Assembly: GCF_007896845.1 (NCBI RefSeq) | Contig: NZ_VOHS01000026.1 | Coordinates: 32,764-96,763, forward strand | Source: Chitinophaga pinensis | GTDB taxonomy: Bacteria; Bacteroidota; Bacteroidia; Chitinophagales; Chitinophagaceae | Length of the DNA: 64,000 nucleotides | Direction: 5' to 3' | Shown: positions 17,487 through 26,359 of the stretch, one piece after another | Position numbering within the stretch: the stretch's first letter is position 1 | How the letters are laid out: each line of letters starts with the position of its first letter | The notes under the pieces: model-generated | Databases searched by the model: none | Told to the model about the DNA's origin: nothing | What the model saw: only the letters and a program-made list of their open reading frames with translations | Position numbers and translations under genes: made by a program

Positions 17487-19937
17487 TTAATTCTTAATCT
17501 GTTCTTTCTCGTCCATTTTCCATGTGTTATCATAGAATCCTGCTGTCTTTACTGCCTGTGTATTGCCTTTCAGCAATTCTACATCAAAGATCATATAGTC
17601 AGGGAATCCACTGCCACCTGCGAAGTATTGGTTTGCATCTGCAGCACGCATACCGGCTAATCCGGTGCCTGCTACTACTGCAACAGAAGCTGTTTTACTA
17701 TCAGCTCTCGGCCACATGAAATAAGCGGCAAATCCTTCACCGTTATATTCCTGTTTGCCTACGGTTACTTTACCGCGTGTTATCTGTACAGGCGATTGTG
17801 ACAGGAGTTGTTTCCATGCTTTGTTGGTGCTTGCGTTACCATAGATAATGATGCCACGGTCAGGATAGCTGGCCGCATTGAAGTCTTTATCAGCTACGAT
17901 ATCAATCGCACCATTGCCTCTATAATACCAGGTTTCTGCATCATAACGGGCTTTGTTAAGTGACCATTCATTTTCAGCTGGCTGACCTGCCGTGCTGTAT
18001 ACAAATACCATACGGTGGTTGAAGGCTTCTTTGAAGGTACCGTTACGTACAGAGCCTTTATCCGTAGCCGATGGCGCTTTACTGATTGCCCATTGTGCAT
18101 CCTGTTGGAGGTACAGCAGACTGTCGCCATTCCGGCGGGTATAGCTGATAGCAGGATTGCCATCGAGGGTGATGCTGAGTGCCTGACCAACTGGTACGTC
18201 TTTCAGGTCGATCGCCAGTGTGCGGATATTGGTGGTTGTACCCGTTACTGCGTTGCGTGCATGATTCCTGCTGAGCTGTATACGGCTGTATTCCAGTGCG
18301 TGTTGCTGTTGCAGGATACGTACCCAGTGGTGTACTGCGGATATAGCAGGATTGGCAGTCGTGAAGTCGATTTCATTTACGCTGGTATCAGCAGGAATCG
18401 TATGCCATTTGAAGTATTGGAATAAAGGACCCCAGTCTACACAGGTATCGCCATACCAGTGTTCGCCACCCGGATATTCGTAATAGCTGAAGTCTTTATG
18501 GAAGTCGGCCAGGATCTTCTTCATCTGTCTTGCATAATCGACAGAAACTACCTTATCGCTGTCGCCATGCAGGATATATACACCACCAGCTTTGTAGTTG
18601 GTGGCCAGTTTGAAGGTGTTGCTGGGATTACTTGCTCTCAGCAGGATCTGTTCGGTGCTGTTGCGCGGAGAATCTGGTATCAGACCATCTGCTGAACCAT
18701 AGCCCATCAGGGTAGGATAACCCGAACAAGGAGCGATAGCGGCCCATTTGCCTGCATAGGTAGCGCCGAGGTACCATGTACCATGTCCACCCATAGAGTG
18801 ACCTGTCAGGTATATTCTTTCAGGATCCGGATGGAAGGTATTCAGACCGATATTCAATACTTCCAGTGCATCGAGACGTCCCCAGTCTTCCCAGTTGAAA
18901 CCACGCGGACGACGGTTGGTAGGAGCTACCAGTACACCCCAGTCTTTGTATTTGTACGCGCTGGCCTGATTGATCGCCTGTACTTCTGCGCCATGTACTG
19001 ACAGGAAGAAGGCAGGAGCTTTGCCATCCGGATTCGCCTGTGGAGAAACGGCATAATATTGTACACTGCCATCGATATCGCTGATGAATGTATTGCTGTA
19101 GTGATCTTTGTTGGTTACAGCTTTCAGTGCAAAGGTCTTCGTATCTGCTATCTGTTTACCACTCAGGGTCAGTTCACAGTTATAGCTACCATCTGCCGCT
19201 GTTGCAGAAGCGTCAAATTTAAAGCCCACTTTACGTGTGCTGAGGGCGGCTATTTCCGGGATGGCAGTGGTCACTGTTTTACCGTTTACTTTTGCGCTGA
19301 TGGACAGTCCTTTCAGGGGTTGTGCAGAGGTGTTGACAACAACCACTGCTCCCAAGAGATCACTGTTATTATTGCCTGCTACTACAAAAGGCATGGTAGA
19401 ATCAGCGATGCTGATATATACCGGTTTTTCGGGGAAGAGCAGTTTAGCTTTGATACCTGCGCGACCCCAGCTACGGCCGGTACGGATATAAAATTCGTTG
19501 TTTCCCTGACGGAGTTGCACGGGAATGTACATCCAGCCATAACGATACATGTCTCCGGCGTGTGGTGTACCGTTGACATACACCATCTGGTGACCGGAAA
19601 TGTTCAGTATCGCAGTTTGTGCTTTTGGCGCATTATAGGAGACATATAGGTAGCCGTTGTTGATTCTACGACCGGTGAAGGAGCCGTCGGTACCGGCTGT
19701 AATTGTCTCCCATTGTTGTGCAGCACCTTTTTCGTCCGGAAAGGAAGCAGCACCTTTCGCGGGTGTTTTCAGTTGTCCGTTGCAAAGTTCATAGGCCAGC
19801 TGATCTGTGAACAGGGCTGTTCTGCCGTATTGGTGGCAGGGGCCGCTGATCAATCCATCTTTAAACTCGTAAGTCTGTTGAGCAATAACGCCATAACCTG
19901 ACAGTAGAATTGCCAGGAGCAGTAGTATCTTCCGCAT
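17487..19937 (-). CDS. Large secreted alpha/beta-hydrolase (esterase or prolyl-oligopeptidase-like)
   Basis: About 816 aa from MRKILLLLAILLSGYGVIAQ, which gives a clean signal peptide; the frame extends to 19985 without a better start. Residues 30-280 are beta-rich accessory domains. Residues 300-520 hold an alpha/beta hydrolase with nucleophile motif LTGHSMGGHGTW, acid region ILHGDSDKVVSVDYAR and catalytic His in GGEHWYGD. The rest (530-816) is another beta-rich region with no motif I recognise. Similar proteins are annotated as prolyl oligopeptidase-like or feruloyl/acetyl esterases acting on plant or microbial polymers. The substrate cannot be told. It is a single-gene unit. Confidence 0.85.
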   Translation of the reverse strand: MRKILLLLAILLSGYGVIAQQTYEFKDGLISGPCHQYGRTALFTDQLAYELCNGQLKTPAKGAASFPDEKGAAQQWETITAGTDGSFTGRRINNGYLYVSYNAPKAQTAILNISGHQMVYVNGTPHAGDMYRYGWMYIPVQLRQGNNEFYIRTGRSWGRAGIKAKLLFPEKPVYISIADSTMPFVVAGNNNSDLLGAVVVVNTSAQPLKGLSISAKVNGKTVTTAIPEIAALSTRKVGFKFDASATAADGSYNCELTLSGKQIADTKTFALKAVTNKDHYSNTFISDIDGSVQYYAVSPQANPDGKAPAFFLSVHGAEVQAINQASAYKYKDWGVLVAPTNRRPRGFNWEDWGRLDALEVLNIGLNTFHPDPERIYLTGHSMGGHGTWYLGATYAGKWAAIAPCSGYPTLMGYGSADGLIPDSPRNSTEQILLRASNPSNTFKLATNYKAGGVYILHGDSDKVVSVDYARQMKKILADFHKDFSYYEYPGGEHWYGDTCVDWGPLFQYFKWHTIPADTSVNEIDFTTANPAISAVHHWVRILQQQHALEYSRIQLSRNHARNAVTGTTTNIRTLAIDLKDVPVGQALSITLDGNPAISYTRRNGDSLLYLQQDAQWAISKAPSATDKGSVRNGTFKEAFNHRMVFVYSTAGQPAENEWSLNKARYDAETWYYRGNGAIDIVADKDFNAASYPDRGIIIYGNASTNKAWKQLLSQSPVQITRGKVTVGKQEYNGEGFAAYFMWPRADSKTASVAVVAGTGLAGMRAADANQYFAGGSGFPDYMIFDVELLKGNTQAVKTAGFYDNTWKMDEKEQIKN

Positions 19938-20091
19938 ATAAATTATTTGTATACAAAATAGAAAGCAGAATACAATTGCCGGCAATATATTGACGGATGG
20001 AGAGTAGCCCGGAAGAACGGTATACGCGTCCGGAGAGCTGTGTCAACATTGTATTTCAGCTGATAGTTTCCACTTAATAGCTGATATGATC

Positions 20092-21018
20092 TTAGCTGTC
20101 TGCCGAAGGCGGGGGAGCAGGTACGATTACTTTAAGTGCTTTGGGGAGGATTGAGGCTGTTACTTCGTTTATTTTACCCCTGTATTCGCCATCTATCTGA
20201 AAATGAGCTTTTTTACGGGTATAAATGGTCACCTGACTGGCCTGCAGTATTTCTGTCTTGGCCGGATCAAAGGGGCGGTGTCTGAACAGCATTTTCAGGA
20301 GTTCCGGAATGGACAATCTCCGCAGGATCACTACTTCGAATAAACCATCGGTCAGGTCTCCGTCCGGATTGATGCAGGCACCGGTGCCGTACATACGGGC
20401 ATTGGCCAGTACGATCATGTGGGCTTGTCGGGTCAGTTGGAGGTCTTTATTTTCAATACGAACAGCGAGGCGTTTATTTTGCCATAATGTTTTGAAGGAA
20501 GAGAGGGCATATCCGAGCTTTCCGCGAATGCCGCGTTGTTCGAAATTCTTTACCAGTAAGGCGTTTAATCCGACGTCACTCAGGTGTATACAGACATCTT
20601 TTTTATTGACCCTGATCAGATCAATATGTTTCTCTTCCGCTGGTGTTTCATTGCAAATCAGGTGTAATACCTGTTCCCAGTCGGCCGGTACACACAATTC
20701 CGTAGCCATACCATTCGCGGATCCTGTGGGTAGAATACCGAGGGGAATGTCTTTTCCCAGCAGTTCTTCTGCTACCATCTTTACTGTACCGTCTCCGCCG
20801 ACAGCAATAACTCTGTCGGGTGCTATTTTTTTTATAACCGCTGTAAGTGACTGCTGTGGCCCGTCCAGCATGAAAAAGTGGACTTCTTCCGCGCGTTCGC
20901 GGAAATAATTTTTGATGAATGTTTCAGGATCGGCCTTCTTTTTGCCGCCTGAAACAGGATTTATCACAAAAAGGAGCCTGAGCCGCATAGGTGTTGTTTG
21001 CGCCATGTGCTTACTCAT
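20092..21018 (-). CDS. Diacylglycerol kinase-family (YegS/DAGK-like) lipid kinase
   Basis: 308 aa. N-terminal VINPVSGGKKK near residue 20, nucleotide-binding AVGGDGTVKMVAEEL near 75, and LPTGSANGMATEL near 100 are the hallmark motifs of the DAGK catalytic domain. The C-terminal beta-sandwich contains the DGDLTDGLFEVVIL motif near 225. Members phosphorylate diacylglycerol, sphingosine or similar lipids. It is transcribed divergently from an APP1-type phosphatidate phosphatase with only 38 bases between the starts, so opposing reactions on phosphatidate may be co-regulated. Family is sure; substrate is not. Confidence 0.92.
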   Translation of the reverse strand: MSKHMAQTTPMRLRLLFVINPVSGGKKKADPETFIKNYFRERAEEVHFFMLDGPQQSLTAVIKKIAPDRVIAVGGDGTVKMVAEELLGKDIPLGILPTGSANGMATELCVPADWEQVLHLICNETPAEEKHIDLIRVNKKDVCIHLSDVGLNALLVKNFEQRGIRGKLGYALSSFKTLWQNKRLAVRIENKDLQLTRQAHMIVLANARMYGTGACINPDGDLTDGLFEVVILRRLSIPELLKMLFRHRPFDPAKTEILQASQVTIYTRKKAHFQIDGEYRGKINEVTASILPKALKVIVPAPPPSADS

Positions 21019-21056
21019 AAATTATACTTTTTGTTCATTGCAAAATAAGCGCCTGA

Positions 21057-22067
21057 ATGTCTTTATGGAATAAAATTCTACATCGGCTGGGTTTGGAAGC
21101 GCGGACGCACATTAAAATTTATCATGGTGTAGGCGGCGCGGAACAAATGGAAATATTTGGTCATGTACTGGATCGTGGCCCTTTGCCACGTACGCATTAC
21201 AGCCGGTTTTTCCTCGTGAATACACTCGCATTGATACGTTTGTTTATGGTGAAGCCCCGGAATGGCGCAACAGTGGAGCTTATATGGGAGGGAAGGGCCA
21301 TACGTGCTGTTACGGAGAAAGACGGTTTTTTTCATTTACAGTGGAAGCCGGAAGTGATGCCTGAAGCGGGTGATCATACAGTGGAGGTTACGATCACGGA
21401 TGTGGAGCAAAGTCCGGTAACGCGTGCGGTAGGTGTAGTGATAATTCCACATCGTAGTCAGTTTGGATGCATTTCAGATATTGATGATACTTTTCTCGTG
21501 TCGCATTCTGCATCACTTTTCAAAAGACTGCATGTGTTATTTACCCGCAATGCGCGTACACGTAAACCATTTGAAGGAGTCGTGAATCATTATCGCCTGT
21601 TAAGCGATGCAGATAATAAAGGCAGATTGCCGCGTCCATTTTTTTATGTGTCCAGTAGTGAATGGAACCTGTATAATTACATCCGTGAATTCTGTCGTAT
21701 GCATGGTTTGCCGGAAGGCGTATTCCTGCTAAGTCAGCTGAAGCCTTTGCTGTTATTGCTGAAAAGCGGTCAGCAGAAACATGCTACAAAGTTCACGAGG
21801 ATCAGTCGTATACTGAAGCATTATCCACATATGCGCTTTATTTTGCTGGGTGATGATACGCAGGAAGATCCGAACATTTACGAGGCTATCACGAAACACT
21901 TTCCTTCCCAGATCCTTGCTGTATACCTGCGTCATGTGCGCAACAGCCGTTATGCGGCCACTCAGGAGGTTGCCGATGTGATCATGAGCAGAGGTATTCC
22001 CTGCTGTTATTTTAAACATAGCAGTGAAGCCATTGCTCATTCTCAAAAGATAGGACTGATTACGTGA
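21057..22067 (+). CDS. APP1-family (DUF2183) phosphatidate phosphatase-like protein
   Basis: 336 aa. Residues 1-130 form a beta-rich N-terminal domain. From residue 138 the HAD-like phosphatase has the DxDxT signature GCISDIDDTFLVS. This is followed by PFFYVSSSEWNLYNYIREF near residue 200 and the acidic motif FILLGDDTQEDPNIY near 260, as in yeast APP1. Yeast APP1 is a Mg-dependent phosphatidate phosphatase. Divergent pairing with the DAG-kinase-like gene supports a lipid role. The DUF481-like gene follows after 24 bases, probably in the same transcript. Confidence 0.88.
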   Translation: MSLWNKILHRLGLEARTHIKIYHGVGGAEQMEIFGHVLDRGPLPRTHYSRFFLVNTLALIRLFMVKPRNGATVELIWEGRAIRAVTEKDGFFHLQWKPEVMPEAGDHTVEVTITDVEQSPVTRAVGVVIIPHRSQFGCISDIDDTFLVSHSASLFKRLHVLFTRNARTRKPFEGVVNHYRLLSDADNKGRLPRPFFYVSSSEWNLYNYIREFCRMHGLPEGVFLLSQLKPLLLLLKSGQQKHATKFTRISRILKHYPHMRFILLGDDTQEDPNIYEAITKHFPSQILAVYLRHVRNSRYAATQEVADVIMSRGIPCCYFKHSSEAIAHSQKIGLIT

Positions 22068-22090
22068 TTTTAAAAAGAATGCACTGATTT

Positions 22091-22822
22091 ATGAAGTATG
22101 TTTTTTCTCTCTTGCTGACACTGACTTTTTTCACCACAGCTTCTGCACAATTCAGCGATTCCGTGCACTATTACGGCAAATTTGCTTCTATGGGTTCTAT
22201 TAACACCACACAGGATGGCAGGGCGTATTTGCTCAACAATAGCTTCAAGGTGGGTGTCAGTAAAAAGAAAATCTCCCTGAATGGCAGTGGCGGATGGATC
22301 TATGGGCAGCAGGATGGAACGCTGACCAATAATGACTTTGCATCTGCACTTGATTTTAGTTTGTTCCGGTCTGTCCGTCAGATTTATTACTGGGGACTGG
22401 CCACTTACGATAAAAGTTATTCCCTGAAAATCAATGACCGCTTCCAGGGAGGCGCTGGTATTGCTTATAACCTTCTGGATTCAAAAAAGGCGTATCTGTC
22501 GTTAAGCGACGGCATATTATTCGAAACCAGCAACCTCTTTCTGGAAGACACCATTCCCGATATTTATCACACTTTCCGTAATTCTTTTCGCTTACTTTAC
22601 AAGTTTGTGATCCATGATATCGTGGTCATTGACGGGGCGCATTTTCTGCAAAATTCCCTGTCGTTGGGACGGGATATCAATATCAAGTCCACCTCAAGTC
22701 TGTCTATTCTCCTCAATAAATGGCTGAGCATCACTTCTACACTTACTTACAATAAGCTCAACCGGACGGGGAGAGAGAACCTGTTATTTAACTATGGCCT
22801 GACGATAGAAAAGTATTTCTGA
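22091..22822 (+). CDS. Outer-membrane beta-barrel protein of the DUF481 type
   Basis: 243 aa with a signal peptide (MKYVFSLLLTLTFFTTASAQ). The rest has alternating amphipathic strands typical of DUF481 barrels: SFKVGVSKKKISLNGSGGW, DFSLFRSVRQIYYWGLATY and ITSTLTYNKLNR, ending in Phe (YGLTIEKYF), the usual outer-membrane barrel insertion signal. No ligand or function can be deduced. It follows the APP1-type gene closely and may share its promoter. Confidence 0.75.
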   Translation: MKYVFSLLLTLTFFTTASAQFSDSVHYYGKFASMGSINTTQDGRAYLLNNSFKVGVSKKKISLNGSGGWIYGQQDGTLTNNDFASALDFSLFRSVRQIYYWGLATYDKSYSLKINDRFQGGAGIAYNLLDSKKAYLSLSDGILFETSNLFLEDTIPDIYHTFRNSFRLLYKFVIHDIVVIDGAHFLQNSLSLGRDINIKSTSSLSILLNKWLSITSTLTYNKLNRTGRENLLFNYGLTIEKYF

Positions 22823-22827
22823 CGCGG

Positions 22828-23391
22828 TCAGGCTTTATTCCATTCTTCTATGGTGCGTACTTCTGCCTGACGAGGGAATATCTTCGTCATCAGAAACTCG
22901 TGTACGTCTGCTTCCCGGTCTGCACAGCCGTCGGATAATACGGTGATGCGAAAGTCTTTATCAGCTGCTTCTCTCAATGTAGAAAGGACAACACCGCTGG
23001 TAACAATACCTGTCAATACGAGGTGGTCAACACGTAAGCCTCTCAGCAGTACTTCCAGATCGCTGCCTGTAAAAGCGCTGAAGCGGCGTTTTACTACCAC
23101 CGGCTCATGTGCTTGTGGGGCGAGATCGGGGTGTATGGCGGTGAAATCGGTAAAGTTTACATTGGAAAACCGTGCTTTATTTTCTATGAATACTTTGTTG
23201 TTGGCACTGATTTCGGGTGCGCCTTGTCTGAAGCCTACGACTACATAGATCACAGGTATTCCTTTGCTACGGGCGTTTGCTATTGCTTTGGCCACATTGG
23301 CTGTTACTGCTGCGCCTTCGGAGAATGTAGATAACATTGCGTTCTGCATGTCCATCACCAGTAAGGCGGTGTTGTTTGTGTTGTTACTCAT
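22828..23391 (-). CDS. Isochorismatase-fold (cysteine hydrolase-like) protein lacking the catalytic Cys
   Basis: About 187 aa from MSNNTNNTALLVMDMQNAML; the longer frame to 23517 overlaps the MFS gene. The fold signature is LLVMDMQNAML (catalytic Asp) near residue 15. The Lys of the triad is probably in VVKRRFSAF near 108. The loop normally carrying the nucleophilic Cys reads LTGIVTSGVVLSTLREAADKDF, with Val where the Cys is expected. Subfamilies with TSGVVLST exist in my memory and have no known activity. It lies 31 bases after the MFS gene and is probably co-transcribed with it. Confidence 0.85.
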   Translation of the reverse strand: MSNNTNNTALLVMDMQNAMLSTFSEGAAVTANVAKAIANARSKGIPVIYVVVGFRQGAPEISANNKVFIENKARFSNVNFTDFTAIHPDLAPQAHEPVVVKRRFSAFTGSDLEVLLRGLRVDHLVLTGIVTSGVVLSTLREAADKDFRITVLSDGCADREADVHEFLMTKIFPRQAEVRTIEEWNKA

Positions 23392-23422
23392 TGCATACGT
23401 TTTATAGTGTGTAATTTGAATC

Positions 23423-24703
23423 TTATACTTTATCGGTGACGCTATTTTCGGCTTCCTGCAGATTTTGCAGGTCCTTTTTATGGATGTGTTCCGGTCTGAG
23501 ATAGCGGTAGAATACAAGCATTATAATGATTGAGATGATTCCCTGCAGGAGCATCGTCCATGGTGCTGATAGCTGTTGTGAGGCGGCGCCGGCCAGCAGG
23601 CTGCCCAAAGGCAACATGCCAAAGTAGGCCATAGCGACATAACTCATTACCCGGCCGCGCATGTTGGTTGCTGCTTCTATCTGAATAATGGTAATACTGA
23701 CTGTGGCGGGAGTCAGCGATGCGATGCCAATGATCACAGCGAAGGGGATGGCCCCGAAAAAGGAGGTGCATTGCGAGAATCCTATTAATCCTGCTCCCAG
23801 TACACCTATGCTGATCAACAGAATGTTGGTGAGGTTGGCATTCTTTTTCAAAGAGGCGAGAAAGAAGCTGCCGGTGATGGCGCCAAACCCCACGGCGCTG
23901 GCGATATAGCCAAATGTGCGGGCGTCACCATTGAAGATGGTTTTTGCAAAGACAGGTGTGAGGGTATCGTATGGGAATACGAAGAACGCCATACACATCA
24001 TCAGTATGATGATGGTGCCTATACGCGGTGTTTGTCTCAAATACAGGAAACCTTCGGATAAGTCTGTTACCACGTGTTTTTTGTTGGTGGGTGCTATGAA
24101 CGGAGGCAACTTTAACAGTAATAGTGATGCCAGTACGGCCAGAAAGCTTACTGCGTTTAAGATAAAACAGGTATGTGCGCCGAAGGATTGCAATACAATA
24201 CCTGAGAGGGCAGGACCGACAAGCCGGGCGATATTTACCATGGCGGAGTTAAGCGCCAGTGCGTTGGTAATATCTTCCTTGTTACTGACCAGTTCGTGTA
24301 CCATGGGTTGTCTGGCGGGTGTGTCAAACGCATTTACGATCCCGAGGATGACGCTCAATACCATTATTTCCCAGATCATGTAGTGATTGGTGAAGGTGAG
24401 TATTGCCAGTAAAACGGATTGTATCAGCGAAGCTGTTTGTGTGATCAGTAATATTTTGCGGCGGTCATAGCGGTCAGAAGCGATTCCTCCCAGCAATGAA
24501 AACAGGAAGGAGGGAAATTGTTGTGCAAACACAGCCAGTCCGAGCATGGAGGCAGAGTGGGTAATGGAATAAATCACCCAGCTGACGGCGGTGCGTTGCA
24601 TCCATGTGCCGATCTGTGAGGTGGATTGTCCGGCAAAGAACAATGCGTAGTTTCTATTACGGAATGCCCGGAAGGCATTGGATTTTTCAGCTTGTGTCGT
24701 CAT
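23423..24703 (-). CDS. MFS transporter (drug/siderophore-exporter type, MFS_3)
   Basis: 426 aa with about 12 hydrophobic segments. The N-terminus FRAFRNRNYALFFAGQSTSQIGTWMQRTAVSWVIY and the LGGIASDRYDRRKILL loop between TM2 and TM3 are typical of the EntS/MFS_3 exporter branch. A TetR regulator gene lies 71 bases upstream on the same strand. An inverted repeat matching the TetR-promoter site sits 27-55 bases before the ATG, so expression is probably repressed until an effector, likely the exported compound, binds the regulator. The cargo is unknown. Confidence 0.92.
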   Translation of the reverse strand: MTTQAEKSNAFRAFRNRNYALFFAGQSTSQIGTWMQRTAVSWVIYSITHSASMLGLAVFAQQFPSFLFSLLGGIASDRYDRRKILLITQTASLIQSVLLAILTFTNHYMIWEIMVLSVILGIVNAFDTPARQPMVHELVSNKEDITNALALNSAMVNIARLVGPALSGIVLQSFGAHTCFILNAVSFLAVLASLLLLKLPPFIAPTNKKHVVTDLSEGFLYLRQTPRIGTIIILMMCMAFFVFPYDTLTPVFAKTIFNGDARTFGYIASAVGFGAITGSFFLASLKKNANLTNILLISIGVLGAGLIGFSQCTSFFGAIPFAVIIGIASLTPATVSITIIQIEAATNMRGRVMSYVAMAYFGMLPLGSLLAGAASQQLSAPWTMLLQGIISIIIMLVFYRYLRPEHIHKKDLQNLQEAENSVTDKV

Positions 24704-24729
24704 ATATACAGTCTGTTCCTTTCTTTACT

Positions 24730-24758
24730 TTTCGACATAATTTGGTAAATTGTCGAAA
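24730..24758 (-). promoter_or_regulatory. TetR operator upstream of the MFS gene
   Basis: TTTCGACA (24730-24737), 13-base spacer, TGTCGAAA (24751-24758). An identical dyad with the same spacer lies upstream of the TetR gene at 25429-25457. It lies between the TetR stop and the MFS start. Confidence 0.75.
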
Positions 24759-24774
24759 GTGGGACAAAAAAATA

Positions 24775-25392
24775 TCAGTCTTTAATTGTCAGCATGGTCA
24801 TGCGTACGAGCATATCAATAGCGGGTTCCATACGGGCGTAGCTGTTTTCCAGATACATCTCGCGTTTCAGTCCGCGGAGACTGCTCATAAATACATAAAT
24901 GATGGTTTCCTGTGTTTTAGGGTCCAGAGCGGCGATTTCACCATTTTGAATACCCTGATTCAGGATGTGATGTAGTAAGATTGCTTCTTCCTTCCTGATC
25001 TTCTTTTGAATGACCTGTTTCTTTTGTACGTACCGGGATATTTCATCGGCATTCATACCGGTTTCCAGAGCGTCGAAGAAGGCTTTGCGTTTGCGGGATA
25101 TTTTCGTTTTGGTAATACCAAAAGCGCGTAATTGTTGTTCGACAGTTGTTGCCTGTCTTACCATGCGGTTGATCTCTGTAAAGATCTCGTTGATCTCGGT
25201 CGTGATAACAGCATCGAACACCTCATCTTTATTCTTGTAATAGTAGTATAGCGAACTTCTTCCTTTGCCGATCGCTTTGGCTACATCGTCCATGCTTACC
25301 TTCTGATAACCATGTTTTTGAAATAGCTGCTGGGCGGCCTGCAGGATCTGTTGTTGAATAATATCGTCTTTCTGTGCGCTATTCGCTGCCAT
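24775..25392 (-). CDS. TetR/AcrR-family repressor of the MFS exporter
   Basis: 205 aa. The helix-turn-helix occupies residues 12-60 (QQLFQKHGYQKVSMDDVAKA, then GKGRSSLYYYYKNKDEVFDAV), the classical TetR pattern. The helical C-terminal domain is the effector pocket. It is the first gene of a TetR-MFS-isochorismatase unit. Two identical palindromes, one over its own promoter and one before the MFS gene, indicate autoregulation and exporter control. The effector is unknown. Confidence 0.92.
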   Translation of the reverse strand: MAANSAQKDDIIQQQILQAAQQLFQKHGYQKVSMDDVAKAIGKGRSSLYYYYKNKDEVFDAVITTEINEIFTEINRMVRQATTVEQQLRAFGITKTKISRKRKAFFDALETGMNADEISRYVQKKQVIQKKIRKEEAILLHHILNQGIQNGEIAALDPKTQETIIYVFMSSLRGLKREMYLENSYARMEPAIDMLVRMTMLTIKD

Positions 25393-25413
25393 GAGATGAT
25401 GAGTAATGTGCTA

Positions 25414-25446
25414 CAAAGGTAATGGTGTTTTCGACAAAAAAACAAA
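25414..25446 (-). promoter_or_regulatory. Promoter of the TetR/MFS unit
   Basis: On the minus strand TTTG at 25446-25443, a 21-base spacer and TACCTTTG at 25421-25414, an exact match to the Bacteroidota consensus. The TTTG lies inside the spacer of the operator at 25428-25458. Confidence 0.7.
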
Positions 25447-25458
25447 TAATGTCGAAAA
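25428..25458 (-). promoter_or_regulatory. TetR operator overlapping the TetR promoter
   Basis: TTTTCGACA (25428-25436), 13-base spacer, TGTCGAAAA (25450-25458). It contains the -33 TTTG element of the promoter, so bound repressor would block sigma-factor contact. It matches the site at 24730-24758. Confidence 0.8.
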
Positions 25459-25532
25459 CGAAGACGGTGGTTTTTGAAAATATGGCTTAGTGCTATACAT
25501 TTGGCAACAATAAAAATAGCTGAAAATATCCC

Positions 25533-26252
25533 ATGATACCGAATGATCTACATGTTTGCCTTGAGTTCTTCTCTTTATTTGTGGATCCATGCAAAATGGA
25601 ATTTTGTTGGGACAATGGTAGCTGGTTGTTCACGGTGACCCTTGAAGATTCTGCCGGAAACGATAAGCGGAGCTGGACAGTGAGAACTGCTGATACCCAA
25701 TCTGTGCATGAGCTGATTGAACTTTGCAGAACGGTGGTAACAGCAGCAAGAAAAGATGACAGAATTATATTAGATGGTATAGGACTAACATGTTCTATTA
25801 TGGAAAATAGCGTTCAGAAAGTCCATGATTATTGCTGCCCCGAGGAGGGTCATCCGGAATGGCGCTTCGCAGAAGCATTCGTCGTTCAGGTACAAAAACT
25901 GATCAGGGATCAGGAGCTGGCAAATTACATCGAATTACTCGGAGGTGTTTTTGGCAGATTTCCGGCTAAAATTTTTGATGAAACGCCGCGGAGACTTAGA
26001 ATTTATGGTATGTTGACTATTGCGTGCTATGAAGAATTGTCAGCGTTGATAGAAAAGGTTGCCGGAGAGCAGGCGCTTGTTCTTGATTTAACGAATCTTC
26101 AGGGGATGGGTACTGTTCTTTATGAGCAATTCGAGCCGTTAAAATTAATCAGGGACTTAAAGATAATGGTCAGTGCTGATAACAAATATGCTTTACAGCA
26201 GGTGAAGGAGATTGGATTTAACGCTGAACAGGTAATGGTGGTAGGAAGATGA
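25533..26252 (+). CDS. Unrecognised protein with a STAS-like C-terminal half
   Basis: 239 aa, soluble, no signal peptide. The first 75 residues look like a small beta-rich domain (MEFCWDNGSWLFTVTLED). The last 80 have the strand-helix pattern of a STAS domain: RRLRIYGMLTIACYEELSALI, EQALVLDLTNLQGMGTVLYEQF and LKIMVSADN, with no phosphorylatable Ser in the usual DLS position (it reads DLTNLQ). It is a single-gene unit between the TetR gene and a strong palindromic terminator. It could be a regulatory anti-anti-sigma-like protein, but that is a guess. Confidence 0.55.
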   Translation: MIPNDLHVCLEFFSLFVDPCKMEFCWDNGSWLFTVTLEDSAGNDKRSWTVRTADTQSVHELIELCRTVVTAARKDDRIILDGIGLTCSIMENSVQKVHDYCCPEEGHPEWRFAEAFVVQVQKLIRDQELANYIELLGGVFGRFPAKIFDETPRRLRIYGMLTIACYEELSALIEKVAGEQALVLDLTNLQGMGTVLYEQFEPLKLIRDLKIMVSADNKYALQQVKEIGFNAEQVMVVGR

Positions 26253-26277
26253 AGAAAGTCAGATATAGCATAAAACA

Positions 26278-26323
26278 TAAATGACAAGGGGTACCTCAAT
26301 TGTGAGGTACCCCTTGTCATTTA
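26278..26323. terminator. Strong bidirectional terminator
   Basis: Perfect 21-base arms (26278-26298 and 26303-26323) with a 4-base loop ATTG, between two converging genes. The T run after the stem is short, so the hairpin itself provides the stability. Confidence 0.75.
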
Positions 26324-26359
26324 TCTTCAGTGAAACTAATTTTAGTTTCTGCTGTTTTA

